64,000 bases of DNA, from contig DATBLZ010000081.1 of NCBI GenBank assembly GCA_036555065.1, positions 12,701-76,700 of the forward strand, written 5' to 3'. Below, piece after piece: positions 34,537 to 42,831 of the stretch. The DNA is from DATBLZ01 sp036555065. GTDB taxonomy: Bacteria; Pseudomonadota; Gammaproteobacteria; Steroidobacterales; Rariloculaceae. Numbering within the stretch: position 1 is the first letter of the stretch; the number at the start of each line of letters is the position of its first letter. Position numbers and translations under genes: made by a program. The notes below the pieces were generated by a model. The model was not told the DNA's origin. It did not search any database and saw only the letters and a list, made by a program, of their open reading frames with translations.

Positions 34537-36889
34537 GCGCGCCGCCGGAAGGAATCAGCACGTGCTGGCGGCCGTCCTGCATGTATGTCATCGCCGCAGT
34601 GCCCCAGATCGACGCTCCCGTGGCGTAGCTCCAAAGGTTCTCGCCGGTTCGCGAGTCGAACGCGAGGAAATTCCCCTCGTTGTCGCCCGCGAAGACGAGC
34701 CCCGACGCCGTGCTCATGGCGCCGGCGAGCGTCGGCGTCGCGTAGCGAAACTCCCAGCGGCGCTCCCCGGTCGTCGCATCGATTGCGCGCAACGCCCCGT
34801 AAGCGGGAAAATCGCGGTCGACCCAGACGACGCCGCCGAGCACGGTTTCGCCCGCGACGAGATCGGGAGGCGCCGAATGGTAGGTCGAGCACGTCTCGCG
34901 CGCCGTGACGAAAAAGAGGCCGAGCGCCGGATCGAACGATGGCGGCATGAAATTGGTTCCGCCCCAATAGTCGGGTAGACAACCTAGGCTGCCGTCGACA
35001 TTCAGCACGAGCGGGCGGCCGTCGGCCCCGATCTCGCGCGCCCACGTCGTGTCGGTGAACGGCCGCGCCAATAACAACTCGCCGTTCGTGCGGTCGAGAA
35101 CATAGAAGAAGCCGTTGCGATTCGCGACCATGACAACGCGCCGCAGCTCGCCGGCGATCGTGACCTCGGCGAGCACGGGCACGTGGTTCGAGTCCCAGTC
35201 GTGCGTGTCGTGGGGCGTGAATTGGTAGTGCCATCGGAGCTTGCCCGTCTGCGCTTCGACAGCGACGAGCGAGGCCGTGAACAGGTTGTCGCCGATTCGA
35301 CCGGCACCGTTGTAGTCGGGATTGGGATTGCCCGTGCCCCAGTAGAGCAAATCGAGCTCGGGGTCGTAGCTGCCCGTCATCCACGTCGCGCCGCCGCCGC
35401 GCGCCATGGCCTCGACCGACGGCCACGTCTCGCTGCCCGGCTCACCGGGCCCGGGGATCGTATGAAAACGCCACAAGCGGGCGCCGTCGCGCGGATCGTA
35501 AGCGTCGATGAACCCGCGCGTCGCGTACTCGCCGCCGGAGATGCCGACGATGACCTTGCCGTCGGCGACGAGTGGCGCGAGCGTCGCCGCGTAACCCTGA
35601 CGGTAGTCCGCGAGCTCGACGTCCCAGACGACCGCGCCCGTGCGCCGATCGAGCGCGAGCAGGTGCGCATCGAGCGTCACCATGAACAAAAGGTCGCCGA
35701 GAATGCCGAAGCCGCGATTCACCGGCGCCGTCGCGCCATACGTCAAATCATTCGGCAGCTCGCGGCGGTACTCCCAGAAGCGCCGGCCCGTGCGCGCATC
35801 GAGCGCCCAGGCGAAGTTGTTAGAGCCAGTGACGTAGAGCACCCCGTCGAGCACGAGCGGTGTCGTCTCGAAGCCGCGGCCGCGCGCGAGCGTGCCGCTT
35901 TGAAAGACCCAGATCGGCGCGAGCCGATGGACGTTCGCGGGCGTGATCTCGCGGAGCGGACTATGCCGTTGGCCCGTGTAATCGCCGGAGAATGTGAGCC
36001 AGCGCGATGCGTCAGCGAGCCCGGCGCGGAGATCCGCGTCGGTGACGACATCGGCGCGCGCGCCGCCGGTCGCGGAGTGCGCAGCTGGCTCCGCGGCGGC
36101 GGCAACCGTACCGCTGTCCCGGAGCGTGCCGAGAAACGCCAAGAGATCGTCGAGCTCGCGCGCGCTGATCTCGCGCGTCCCGTACGCAGGCATCAGCGAT
36201 TGGGACTCGTACACGACCTCGGCGAGATCGGCCTTGAGATATCCCCGGAGCCGATTATCGGTGTCGATGATCTGAATCGAAAAGACGTCCTCGTTCTTCG
36301 CGACTCCTTCGATTCGCTCGCCGTTGCGCGCGACCAGCGTCACGGCACGATAGTCGGGCTCGATAGCCGCGCTCGGCTCACGGATCGCCCGAACGAGCGC
36401 TGCGCGCGAGCGGAGCAGCGCGATGCGCGAGAGGTCGGTCCCGAGGGCGCCGCCGCCACCCGCGGCGCGATGGCAGCGCGCGCACTCCACGTCAAAGATT
36501 TCGCGCCCGCGCGCGGCATCGCCGCGTGCGCTCGTGAACGGCGGCACGGTGCCGATGCTGCGCAGGTACGCAACGATTGCCCAGAGCTCGTCGTCCGGGG
36601 CTGCGCTCGGGGGCATGACGGTGTTGGGAACGCCGCGCCGCACGGCATCGAACACCTGCGCGTCGTCCTTCCCCGCCACCCAGAGCATCGTGAGATCCGG
36701 ACCCTGTGCGCCGCGTGCGTCCGCGCCATGGCACGCCGCGCAGCGGCCCGCGAAGAGAGCGCGGCCCGTGCGGATCGCCGCAGCATCGGCCTCGAAAGGA
36801 TTGCCTTCCTGCGCGCCGGCCGTGGAAACCCAAGCGCAAAGAGCGACGGTCGCGGCGGCTCGCGCAATCGATGCCAGGTTCTTCGTCAG
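34511..36889 (-). CDS. Exported di-heme quinoprotein dehydrogenase (cytochrome c x2 plus PQQ propeller), CTG start
   Basis: The frame is open far upstream of the first ATG (36688). From CTG at 36889 it encodes a signal peptide (TKNLASIARAAATVALCAWV then STAGA) and heme motif CAACH at residues 50-54; starting at 36688 would lose both. GCGGAG sits 7 bp before the CTG, just after the yajQ stop. A second heme motif CARCH is at 136-140. An eight-bladed PQQ alcohol-dehydrogenase-type propeller follows, with RGGGATWMTGSYDPELDLLY and WGTGNPNPDYN. The catalytic Asp is Asp564 in DTHDWDSN, and Asp566 two residues later is the lanthanide-type extra ligand. The usual adjacent Cys-Cys pair is absent (YGATAPVNRG). 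Confidence 0.85.
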   Translation of the reverse strand: MTKNLASIARAAATVALCAWVSTAGAQEGNPFEADAAAIRTGRALFAGRCAACHGADARGAQGPDLTMLWVAGKDDAQVFDAVRRGVPNTVMPPSAAPDDELWAIVAYLRSIGTVPPFTSARGDAARGREIFDVECARCHRAAGGGGALGTDLSRIALLRSRAALVRAIREPSAAIEPDYRAVTLVARNGERIEGVAKNEDVFSIQIIDTDNRLRGYLKADLAEVVYESQSLMPAYGTREISARELDDLLAFLGTLRDSGTVAAAAEPAAHSATGGARADVVTDADLRAGLADASRWLTFSGDYTGQRHSPLREITPANVHRLAPIWVFQSGTLARGRGFETTPLVLDGVLYVTGSNNFAWALDARTGRRFWEYRRELPNDLTYGATAPVNRGFGILGDLLFMVTLDAHLLALDRRTGAVVWDVELADYRQGYAATLAPLVADGKVIVGISGGEYATRGFIDAYDPRDGARLWRFHTIPGPGEPGSETWPSVEAMARGGGATWMTGSYDPELDLLYWGTGNPNPDYNGAGRIGDNLFTASLVAVEAQTGKLRWHYQFTPHDTHDWDSNHVPVLAEVTIAGELRRVVMVANRNGFFYVLDRTNGELLLARPFTDTTWAREIGADGRPLVLNVDGSLGCLPDYWGGTNFMPPSFDPALGLFFVTARETCSTYHSAPPDLVAGETVLGGVVWVDRDFPAYGALRAIDATTGERRWEFRYATPTLAGAMSTASGLVFAGDNEGNFLAFDSRTGENLWSYATGASIWGTAAMTYMQDGRQHVLIPSGGALIAFALGP

Positions 36890-36902
36890 GGCGCGGCTCC
36901 GC

Positions 36903-37385
36903 TCAGTCGCGGAAATTCGTGAATTGGAGCGGCAGCCCGAGCTCGCTCTTGCGCAGCATCTGCATCACGGCCTGCAAATCGTCGCGCTTCTTGCCCGTGA
37001 CTCGCACCTGCTCACCCTGAATCGACGCCTGCACCTTGAGCTTGGAATCCTTGATGAGCTTCACGATCTTCTTCGCGTTATCGGAGTCCACGCCGTGCTT
37101 CAGAACGATCTTCTGCCGCGTTTGATGGACGGCGACCTCGGGCTTCTCGGGCGCCATCGCGCGCACGTCGATTTTGCGCCGCGCGAGCTTGTCCGTGAGG
37201 ATCTCGAATATCTGCCGCACTTGAAACTCGGTCGGCGCCTCGAGCGTGATCACGAGATCGACGAGCGTGATCTTCGCGCCGGTGTTCCGAAAATCGAAAC
37301 GGTTCTCGAGCTCGCGGCTCGCTTGATCGACGCCGTTCTTGAGCTCGTGGCGATCGATCTCGGAAACGGCGTCGAAGGACGGCAT
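36903..37385 (-). CDS. yajQ: YajQ family nucleotide/c-di-GMP-binding protein
   Basis: A 160-residue protein matching YajQ (UPF0234) along its length: MPSFDAVSEIDRHELKNGVD, RKIDVRAMAPEKPE, GVDSDNAKKIVKLIKDSKLKVQASIQ and ending LGLPLQFTNFRD. Members bind c-di-GMP in Xanthomonas and Pseudomonas and act with transcription factors. It lies between the SRPBCC gene (12 bp) and the quinoprotein gene (13 bp to the CTG) on one strand, a likely operon. Confidence 0.94.
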   Translation of the reverse strand: MPSFDAVSEIDRHELKNGVDQASRELENRFDFRNTGAKITLVDLVITLEAPTEFQVRQIFEILTDKLARRKIDVRAMAPEKPEVAVHQTRQKIVLKHGVDSDNAKKIVKLIKDSKLKVQASIQGEQVRVTGKKRDDLQAVMQMLRKSELGLPLQFTNFRD

Positions 37386-37397
37386 GAGTCCGATCGC

Positions 37398-37898
37398 CTA
37401 CGGCGCCTCTGCGAGCGCCTTCATAGCCTGGAGCGCCGCTTCAAACCGCGTGCGGCGCTGCGCGATATCCGCGTCCTTCTCGGCTTGGGTGGCCTTGTCC
37501 GAGAGGTCGTACACGAGCGTGTAGATCATCTTCGAGCTTTGCGCCGTCACGGGCTTCGCTTCCATGAAGCCGTGATAGAGGTTGTAGAACTGGCCCTCGC
37601 GGACGGGCTGCGTGTAGCCGTAGGAAAGGTCGGTCTTGGCGACGAGAATCTCCGTGACGCGGCCACCTGCGAGCACGCGTACGGTGCCTATCCCGCCGTC
37701 GCCCGACGTGATGACGCAATCCACGTTGTTGAGCCACTTCGAGATATCGCAATACCCGCCGACCTTGGCCCAGACTTCCGCGGCCGGCCGCGCGATATCG
37801 ATTTCCATGCGGATGGTTGCGTATTCGGGCTCCGCAGCAACGGCACTGGCGGCGCTGGCGATCGCGATGACCGCGATCGAGATCGAGAAACGGTGCAT
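37398..37898 (-). CDS. Exported SRPBCC-fold protein
   Basis: A 166-residue protein with signal peptide MHRFSISIAVIAIASAASAVA. The start-domain segment ATIRMEIDIARPAAEVWAKVGGYCDISKWL and SKMIYTLVYDLSD are typical of polyketide-cyclase/MxaD-like SRPBCC proteins, which bind hydrophobic ligands. MxaD-like proteins occur with methanol dehydrogenases, so its place two genes before a quinoprotein dehydrogenase is suggestive. AAGGAG precedes the ATG by 7 bp. Confidence 0.82.
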   Translation of the reverse strand: MHRFSISIAVIAIASAASAVAAEPEYATIRMEIDIARPAAEVWAKVGGYCDISKWLNNVDCVITSGDGGIGTVRVLAGGRVTEILVAKTDLSYGYTQPVREGQFYNLYHGFMEAKPVTAQSSKMIYTLVYDLSDKATQAEKDADIAQRRTRFEAALQAMKALAEAP

Positions 37899-38049
37899 GA
37901 CGACAGCTCCTTGGAATTATTCGTGTGGCCATTGTATATCGCCGGAGCCGCGGAAGAGGGGTGCGTCGAGCGGCTCACCGCGGCACAAGACTTTGCGGAA
38001 CCACTCCTTTAGACTCCGCAGCGGCTTCCCTTCCGGGTTGGAACTTGCG

Positions 38050-40803
38050 ATGGCGCTGAATCCGGGCACTCGCTTCGGTCCGTATGAGATTGCCGAGAAG
38101 ATCGGCGCGGGCGGCATGGGCGAGGTCTATCGGGCGACCGACACGGTGCTCAAGCGCGACGTCGCCGTCAAGGTCCTGCCTGCGTCGTTCGCGAACGATA
38201 AAGAGCGGCTCGCGCGCTTTCAGCGCGAGGCCGAAGTGCTCGCTTCGCTCAACCATTCGAACATCGCACAGATCTACGGGCTCGAGAAGGCTGGCGACAG
38301 CACGGTCATCGTCATGGAGCTCGTCGACGGGCCCACACTCGCCGAGCGCATCGTCCAAGGGCCGCTCCCGCCCGACGAGGCGCTCGCGATCGCGCGCCAA
38401 GTCGCCGATGCGCTCGAGGCCGCGCACGAGCGGCAGGTCGTCCATCGCGACTTGAAGCCCGCGAACGTGAAGCTCCGCCCCGACGGCACGATCAAGATTC
38501 TCGATTTCGGCATCGCCAAGGCCTTGGACGCCCAAGCTATCAGCGGCGGACAGGCAGCCGTCAAAGCGACGCCCGCGGTTACCGAGACGGGCGTCATCCT
38601 CGGCACGGCGGCCTACATGAGCCCCGAGCAAGCGCGCGGCAAGCCCGTTGATCAACGCACGGACGTTTGGGCGTTCGGCTGCCTGCTGTTCGAGATGCTG
38701 ACGGGGCAGCCCGCGTTCGCCGGCGAGGACGTCATGCTCACGCTCGCGCGCGTGCTCGACCGCGACACCGACATGAGCTCGATGCCGGGCACGATCTCGC
38801 CGGCGGTGCGGCACACGATCAAGCTCTGTCTCGAGAAGGATCCGCGCAAACGCATCGCCGACATTCGCGACGTGCGCTTGGCGCTTGCCGGCACCTTCGA
38901 GACCGGTCTGCCGCGGGGCACGCACGCCGCGGGGCCCGCGTCGCGGCCCGCGTGGCCGATCGCGGCCGCCGCCGTGATCGCGGGAGCGCTGATCGGCGGG
39001 GCCGTGTGGCTTCTGAAGCCGGCACCGGTGCAGGTCCCCGGGCACGTCACGCGTTTCGATTACGAGTTGCCGGCAGGAATTACGCTGCGCGTGCCCGTCA
39101 CGTCGGTGCTCGATGTCGCGGCGGATGGCGAGTTCTTTGCGGTCAACGGCAGCAACGGTATCTACGTGCGCTCGATGAGCGACGTCGACGCGCGCGTGAT
39201 CCCGATTCCGGGCCCGCCAGCCGCCATGGTCGACATCGTGCTCTCGCCCGACGGCCAGGAGGTCGCCTATTTCCGCGGCGACCCGGCGCCGCAGCTCGTC
39301 AAGGTCGCGATCGATGGCGGCGCACCGGTCGTGCTCGTCGCGCCGATCAACAACCCGTACGGGCTCAGCTGGGAGACCGACGGCACGCTCATCTATGGGC
39401 AACCGGACGGCCTCTGGCGCGTCTCGGACAACGGCGGCACGCCCGAGCGAATCATCGAAACGGCTGCCCCCGAGCAAGTGTACGGACCGCAACTCTTGCC
39501 GGGCGGGGAGTGGCTCTTGTTCACGCTCGCGTCAGTGAGCGGCGCGAACCGTTGGAACCAAGCCGACATCGTCGTCCAGTCGCTCACGACGGGCGAGCGG
39601 CGCGTGCTCCGGTCCGGCGGCCACGATGCCCGATACCTGCCCACGGGCCACATCACGTACGTCTTCGAGAACGTGCTGTTCGCATCGACGTTCGACGTCG
39701 AGACCCTCACGCTCGGCGACGAGCGCGTCTCGATGATTCAAGGCGTACAAACCGCGAGCCTCCCGCTCGGCGGCAGCGGCTTTTATGCCGTCTCTGGCAA
39801 CGGGACGCTCGTGTTCGTTCCCGGAGCCGCGGGACCTGCGCCTACGATTCTGCAGAAGCGCCTCGTCTGGGTCGACCGCGAAGGCAACACGGAGCCTTTG
39901 CCACTTAGACCCGACAATTACACGATGGCCCGCATGTCGCCCGACGGGACGAAAATCGCTCTCGTCGTCGGCAGCGTGCTGCCAGCGTCCGACCCGCCGC
40001 CGGATATCTACGTGTTCGACCTCGAGACCGAGAACCTCACGCAGCTGACGTTCGACCCGTTGGGCGATGACAGCCCCGTCTGGAGCCGCGACGGCAGCCG
40101 GATCTTCTATCGGTCGTATCGCGAGGCCGGCTCGGCGGCCGTGTACTCGATCCCGTCCGATGGCGGTGCGCCCGAGCTCGTGGCGACCTCGCCGACGGGT
40201 CAAAATCCGGCACCGTGGGCGATCTCGCCCGACGACAAGACGCTCTTGCTCGTCGATGCGCTCTCGCTCGAGGACGTCAATCTCGCGACACTCGACATCG
40301 CGAACAGCGATACGCTCACGCCGCTGCTCGATCTCGTCGAGAACGTCGTGGAGCCGGTGCTGTCGCCAAATGGCGAGTGGCTTGCGCTCTACCAGTTCAC
40401 GGGAGCCGCAGCGGACGCGGAAATCAATATTCGCCCGTTTCCCGACGTGCGGCAGCAGCGGCGCCCCGTCGGGCCGGGGATGCATCCCGTCTTCTCGGCG
40501 GACGGTTCCGAGATCTTCTTCTTCGACCGCGCGGGGCTCTCGGTGGCATCGGTTCAGTACGCTCCGTTTCGCGTCGGCGCACCGCAGCGGCTTTTCCGCG
40601 GGCAGTATTGGTACGGCGTCGCCTCACCCGACGGCGCGCTCGGCCGCGCCTGGGACGTCGACCCCAGCAATGACCGCTTCCTCATGATCACCATGCCCGA
40701 CGCCACTGGCGGCGAAACCGGCGAGCCGAGCTCGGTGCAGATCAACGTCGTGCTCAACTGGTTCGAGGAGCTCAAGAAGCGCGTGCCAGTGCCTTCGCGT
40801 TAG
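38050..40803 (+). CDS. Transmembrane Ser/Thr protein kinase with C-terminal TolB/WD40-like propeller
   Basis: A 917-residue protein from ATG 38050 (MALNPGTRFGPYEIAEKIGA); the frame is open further upstream without kinase content. Kinase hallmarks are GAGGMGEVY (19-27), Lys41, HRDLKPAN with Asp134, DFG 152-154 and MSPEQARG. A single membrane helix lies near 302-323. About 590 residues of propeller repeats follow, with units such as SPDGQEVAYFRGD, SPDGTKIALVVGS, WSRDGSRIFYRSY and SPDDKTLLLVD. The propeller is predicted outside the cytoplasm and may be the sensor. This architecture is frequent in Acidobacteria and rarer in Proteobacteria. Confidence 0.92.
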   Translation: MALNPGTRFGPYEIAEKIGAGGMGEVYRATDTVLKRDVAVKVLPASFANDKERLARFQREAEVLASLNHSNIAQIYGLEKAGDSTVIVMELVDGPTLAERIVQGPLPPDEALAIARQVADALEAAHERQVVHRDLKPANVKLRPDGTIKILDFGIAKALDAQAISGGQAAVKATPAVTETGVILGTAAYMSPEQARGKPVDQRTDVWAFGCLLFEMLTGQPAFAGEDVMLTLARVLDRDTDMSSMPGTISPAVRHTIKLCLEKDPRKRIADIRDVRLALAGTFETGLPRGTHAAGPASRPAWPIAAAAVIAGALIGGAVWLLKPAPVQVPGHVTRFDYELPAGITLRVPVTSVLDVAADGEFFAVNGSNGIYVRSMSDVDARVIPIPGPPAAMVDIVLSPDGQEVAYFRGDPAPQLVKVAIDGGAPVVLVAPINNPYGLSWETDGTLIYGQPDGLWRVSDNGGTPERIIETAAPEQVYGPQLLPGGEWLLFTLASVSGANRWNQADIVVQSLTTGERRVLRSGGHDARYLPTGHITYVFENVLFASTFDVETLTLGDERVSMIQGVQTASLPLGGSGFYAVSGNGTLVFVPGAAGPAPTILQKRLVWVDREGNTEPLPLRPDNYTMARMSPDGTKIALVVGSVLPASDPPPDIYVFDLETENLTQLTFDPLGDDSPVWSRDGSRIFYRSYREAGSAAVYSIPSDGGAPELVATSPTGQNPAPWAISPDDKTLLLVDALSLEDVNLATLDIANSDTLTPLLDLVENVVEPVLSPNGEWLALYQFTGAAADAEINIRPFPDVRQQRRPVGPGMHPVFSADGSEIFFFDRAGLSVASVQYAPFRVGAPQRLFRGQYWYGVASPDGALGRAWDVDPSNDRFLMITMPDATGGETGEPSSVQINVVLNWFEELKKRVPVPSR

Positions 40804-40820
40804 GGCCGCAACATTGAGAG

Positions 40821-41351
40821 TCAGGTCCGGCTCGCGAGGAAGTCGTCGACAGCCGCGCGGACGGCACCCGCGGAAAGCCTCGGGTACTTCGAGTATGCGG
40901 AGTCCGCAATGCCTTGCACGAGTGCCCTGAATCGATGCGGATCCACCATTCCGCTCGTGACGAACCCTTTGGCATCGACGAGGTCGCGGGCGAAACCCCG
41001 CACGATCTTGGACAAGAGCTGCGCGTAGGGATCGTAATGATAAAAACTCACCCGGCCTACCGTCTCTATGAGCACGTGCCGGCCTTCACTGCCCTCGAGC
41101 GGCGGCACGAAATCCTCGGGCCTCGCGAACTCGATATTGAGGTTGAGGCGCTCCTTAATTTCCTGCACGTCGCGAAAGATGTCGTCCTGCTCGGCATAGA
41201 CGTCGGCATCGATCGACGACTCGCGCCATCCCTCGAGGACTGCCGTGCCTCCCCCGACCAAATAGATCCGATAGCTTCGCTTCGGCTTGGCCGAGCGCGC
41301 GAGCTCCTGCATGAGGGCGTGCAGCGATTCACGGGTTAGCCTATTGCGCAT
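40821..41351 (-). CDS. Putative nucleotidyltransferase-fold protein (DUF6036-like)
   Basis: A 176-residue protein from ATG 41351. The segment YRIYLVGGGTAVLEGWRESSIDADVY has the GG-x-A, then Asp-x-Asp-Val pattern of minimal nucleotidyltransferases, as in AbiEii-type toxins. The rest is helical (LLSKIVRGFARDLVDAKGFV). It overlaps the preceding gene by 11 bp, an arrangement typical of toxin-antitoxin pairs. A longer in-frame start upstream would run through that gene and is rejected. Family name is tentative. Confidence 0.65.
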   Translation of the reverse strand: MRNRLTRESLHALMQELARSAKPKRSYRIYLVGGGTAVLEGWRESSIDADVYAEQDDIFRDVQEIKERLNLNIEFARPEDFVPPLEGSEGRHVLIETVGRVSFYHYDPYAQLLSKIVRGFARDLVDAKGFVTSGMVDPHRFRALVQGIADSAYSKYPRLSAGAVRAAVDDFLASRT

Positions 41352-41793
41352 CGGACGTTCGCCGCCGTCGTGCGAAGCAACATGCATCGGCGAAAGATGC
41401 GATCTGTTGCAAGTACGCCGCGTAGCGCGCGTGTGCGAGCTCGCCCATCGTCGTCGATAGCCGCTCGTAGAGGCGATTCTCTGGGTCGGTTTGCACGCGG
41501 CCGACCGGCACGCCCTCGCGCCGAAGTCGCGGCGCGGCCAAGGACACGACCAGGCTCTCCGCGCTGATCGTTCCGAGCGCGAGGTGAGCAAGACCGGTAT
41601 CGACGATGTCACCGCCGGGGAGCCCCAGCGCCGTGAAGCTCGAAGCTCCGAAGCGCTCGCTAATCCAGCGGGAGGTAGCAGCGCGCCGCGCCGTTGCGCG
41701 CCGCGCGTCAGCGCTCATGCTCGCCGCGCGGGCCTTGCCCCCTTGACGGCCGTAGTCGATAAACCGCTTCCGGACTGCGTTCGGCAACTTCAT
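41341..41793 (-). CDS. Small helical protein paired with the nucleotidyltransferase (possible antitoxin)
   Basis: A 150-residue protein from ATG 41793 (MKLPNAVRKRFIDYGRQGGK); a GTG at 41829 is an alternative start. The N-terminus YGRQGGKARAASMSADARRATARRAATSRW has the GGKARA..MS..AR..IAR..A..RW pattern seen in many small DNA-binding-like proteins. The C-terminal part (SLVVSLAAPRLRREG) is unrecognised. It overlaps the downstream gene by 11 bp, consistent with translational coupling. Confidence 0.55.
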   Translation of the reverse strand: MKLPNAVRKRFIDYGRQGGKARAASMSADARRATARRAATSRWISERFGASSFTALGLPGGDIVDTGLAHLALGTISAESLVVSLAAPRLRREGVPVGRVQTDPENRLYERLSTTMGELAHARYAAYLQQIASFADACCFARRRRTSDAQ

Positions 41794-41833
41794 GATCGAT
41801 AGAATATACGTAGGGGGTAAGCATTGCACGTAA

Positions 41834-41852
41834 GCAGGGGCAGGAACCCTGC
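41834..41852. terminator. Modest hairpin between the two minus-strand modules
   Basis: GCAGGG-GCAGGAA-CCCTGC: a 6-bp stem with a 7-nt loop in the 92-bp gap between the PIN toxin and the nucleotidyltransferase pair. No T tract is present. It may end the toxin-antitoxin transcript, but the support is weak. Confidence 0.35.
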
Positions 41853-41885
41853 ACGGCTCACCGTCGATGCGCCTACGGCGACGGG

Positions 41886-42437
41886 TTAGGGCCGCTCGCG
41901 CGCGGAATGCGATCGACGCCGTCGCGCGGCCGCGCTACGCGCCCCTCTCACAAGCCCTTCTTTCTGCGCCTCGCTATAGAGCGGCGGCAGCTCGTGCACG
42001 CCGCCGGCGAGAAACGGATTGACCGCCCGCACGGAGCCGTAGTGGCGGCCGTGCTCGTAGTCCTCGGAGAGTATCTCGTCGACGCCATACACCTCAGCGT
42101 ACGCCCACAAGTGGGCGTCGAACCACGGGAGCCCGTACATCGCAGTGCCGCGCACCGCCGTGAGCACGACCGCGCGCGTCGGATAGAGCACCGAGTACTC
42201 GGCAAGCAGCTCCTCGGCTTCGAGCCGGGCTTCCGTGGGAGGCAAGAGCGACGCGCCGCCGAGGTCTGGGCGCGGCCGGGTGACGGCCGCGACGAATTCG
42301 ACGATGCATTGGTGCGCGAGCACGTGACTCGCGTCGAGCAAGCCGTTGCGCAGGATTTCGTCTGCCCGACGTTGCTTGACCGGATCCCGACGGTCGAAGC
42401 TGTAAACGAGTATGTTGGTGTCAACGAGGCTTGCCAC
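41886..42437 (-). CDS. PIN-domain ribonuclease toxin (VapC type)
   Basis: A 183-residue protein. The start is GTG at 42437, giving VASLVDTNILVYSFDRRDP, the canonical PIN beginning, inside the end of the antitoxin gene (17-bp overlap). Acidic residues are complete: Asp in VDTNI, Glu in CIVEFVAAV, Asp in WFDAHLWAYAE and Asp in ILSEDYEHG. PIN toxins cleave RNA and are neutralised by the co-encoded antitoxin. The basic C-terminal tail (ARRRRSHSARERP) is unusual. Confidence 0.85.
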   Translation of the reverse strand: MASLVDTNILVYSFDRRDPVKQRRADEILRNGLLDASHVLAHQCIVEFVAAVTRPRPDLGGASLLPPTEARLEAEELLAEYSVLYPTRAVVLTAVRGTAMYGLPWFDAHLWAYAEVYGVDEILSEDYEHGRHYGSVRAVNPFLAGGVHELPPLYSEAQKEGLVRGARSAAARRRRSHSARERP

Positions 42438-42714
42438 GCGTGTAGAGATCCTCTCGTCGCCAGCCGCGGTCCGCGGGCGGTTTATCCGGAATGACCATGC
42501 CCTTCTCGCGCTCACGCTGACGAGCCCTCGATTGATCGAACAGCCGCAGCCGTTCCTCGAGACTCAGCGACGAGCGCGTTTGCTGGCGCGGAGGAACCAC
42601 GCGGATGCTGTCGCCCGCGGGCACGAACTCGACCTCGTCGCCGGGGGCGATGCCGTATTGCTCGGCAATCCGCTTGGGGATCGTGACCTGGAGCTTGCTC
42701 GTGACTTTCGCCAT
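42421..42714 (-). CDS. AbrB/MazE-type antitoxin
   Basis: A 97-residue protein with a swapped-hairpin SpoVT/AbrB domain: MAKVTSKLQVTIPKRIAEQY, then GDEVEFVPAGDSIRVVP (residues 1-45). The C-terminal tail (RLRLFDQSRARQREREKG and on) would wrap the toxin. AAGGAA precedes the ATG. A perfect inverted repeat lies 12 bp upstream of the start, a likely autoregulatory operator. It forms a toxin-antitoxin pair with the following PIN gene. Confidence 0.88.
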   Translation of the reverse strand: MAKVTSKLQVTIPKRIAEQYGIAPGDEVEFVPAGDSIRVVPPRQQTRSSLSLEERLRLFDQSRARQREREKGMVIPDKPPADRGWRREDLYTRGKPR

Positions 42715-42725
42715 TTCCTTACTTT

Positions 42726-42746
42726 AGCAAGGACGGCGTCCTTGCT
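42726..42746. promoter_or_regulatory. Perfect inverted repeat upstream of the antitoxin gene (probable operator)
   Basis: AGCAAGGAC-GGC-GTCCTTGCT: 9-bp perfect arms with a 3-bp centre, 12 bp before the antitoxin start. AbrB-type antitoxins commonly repress their own operon by binding such palindromes; assignment as operator is by position and symmetry. Confidence 0.65.
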
Positions 42747-42831
42747 CAACGGCGGCCGTCTTCTCGAAGGTTGACGGCGTTCTCGGGCAGCCGTAGCGTT
42801 CCTCTGCCTGGCGTCGTAGGCAGGAGGTCTC

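Noticed and set aside
34511..36688. Truncated quinoprotein starting at ATG 36688
   Set aside because: This start would remove the signal peptide and the first heme motif, both of which are clearly encoded in frame upstream.
40821..41612. Longer 263-residue version of the nucleotidyltransferase
   Set aside because: The extra 87 residues are Arg/Ser-rich and lie over the upstream gene. The ATG at 41351 gives a compact domain and the usual short overlap.
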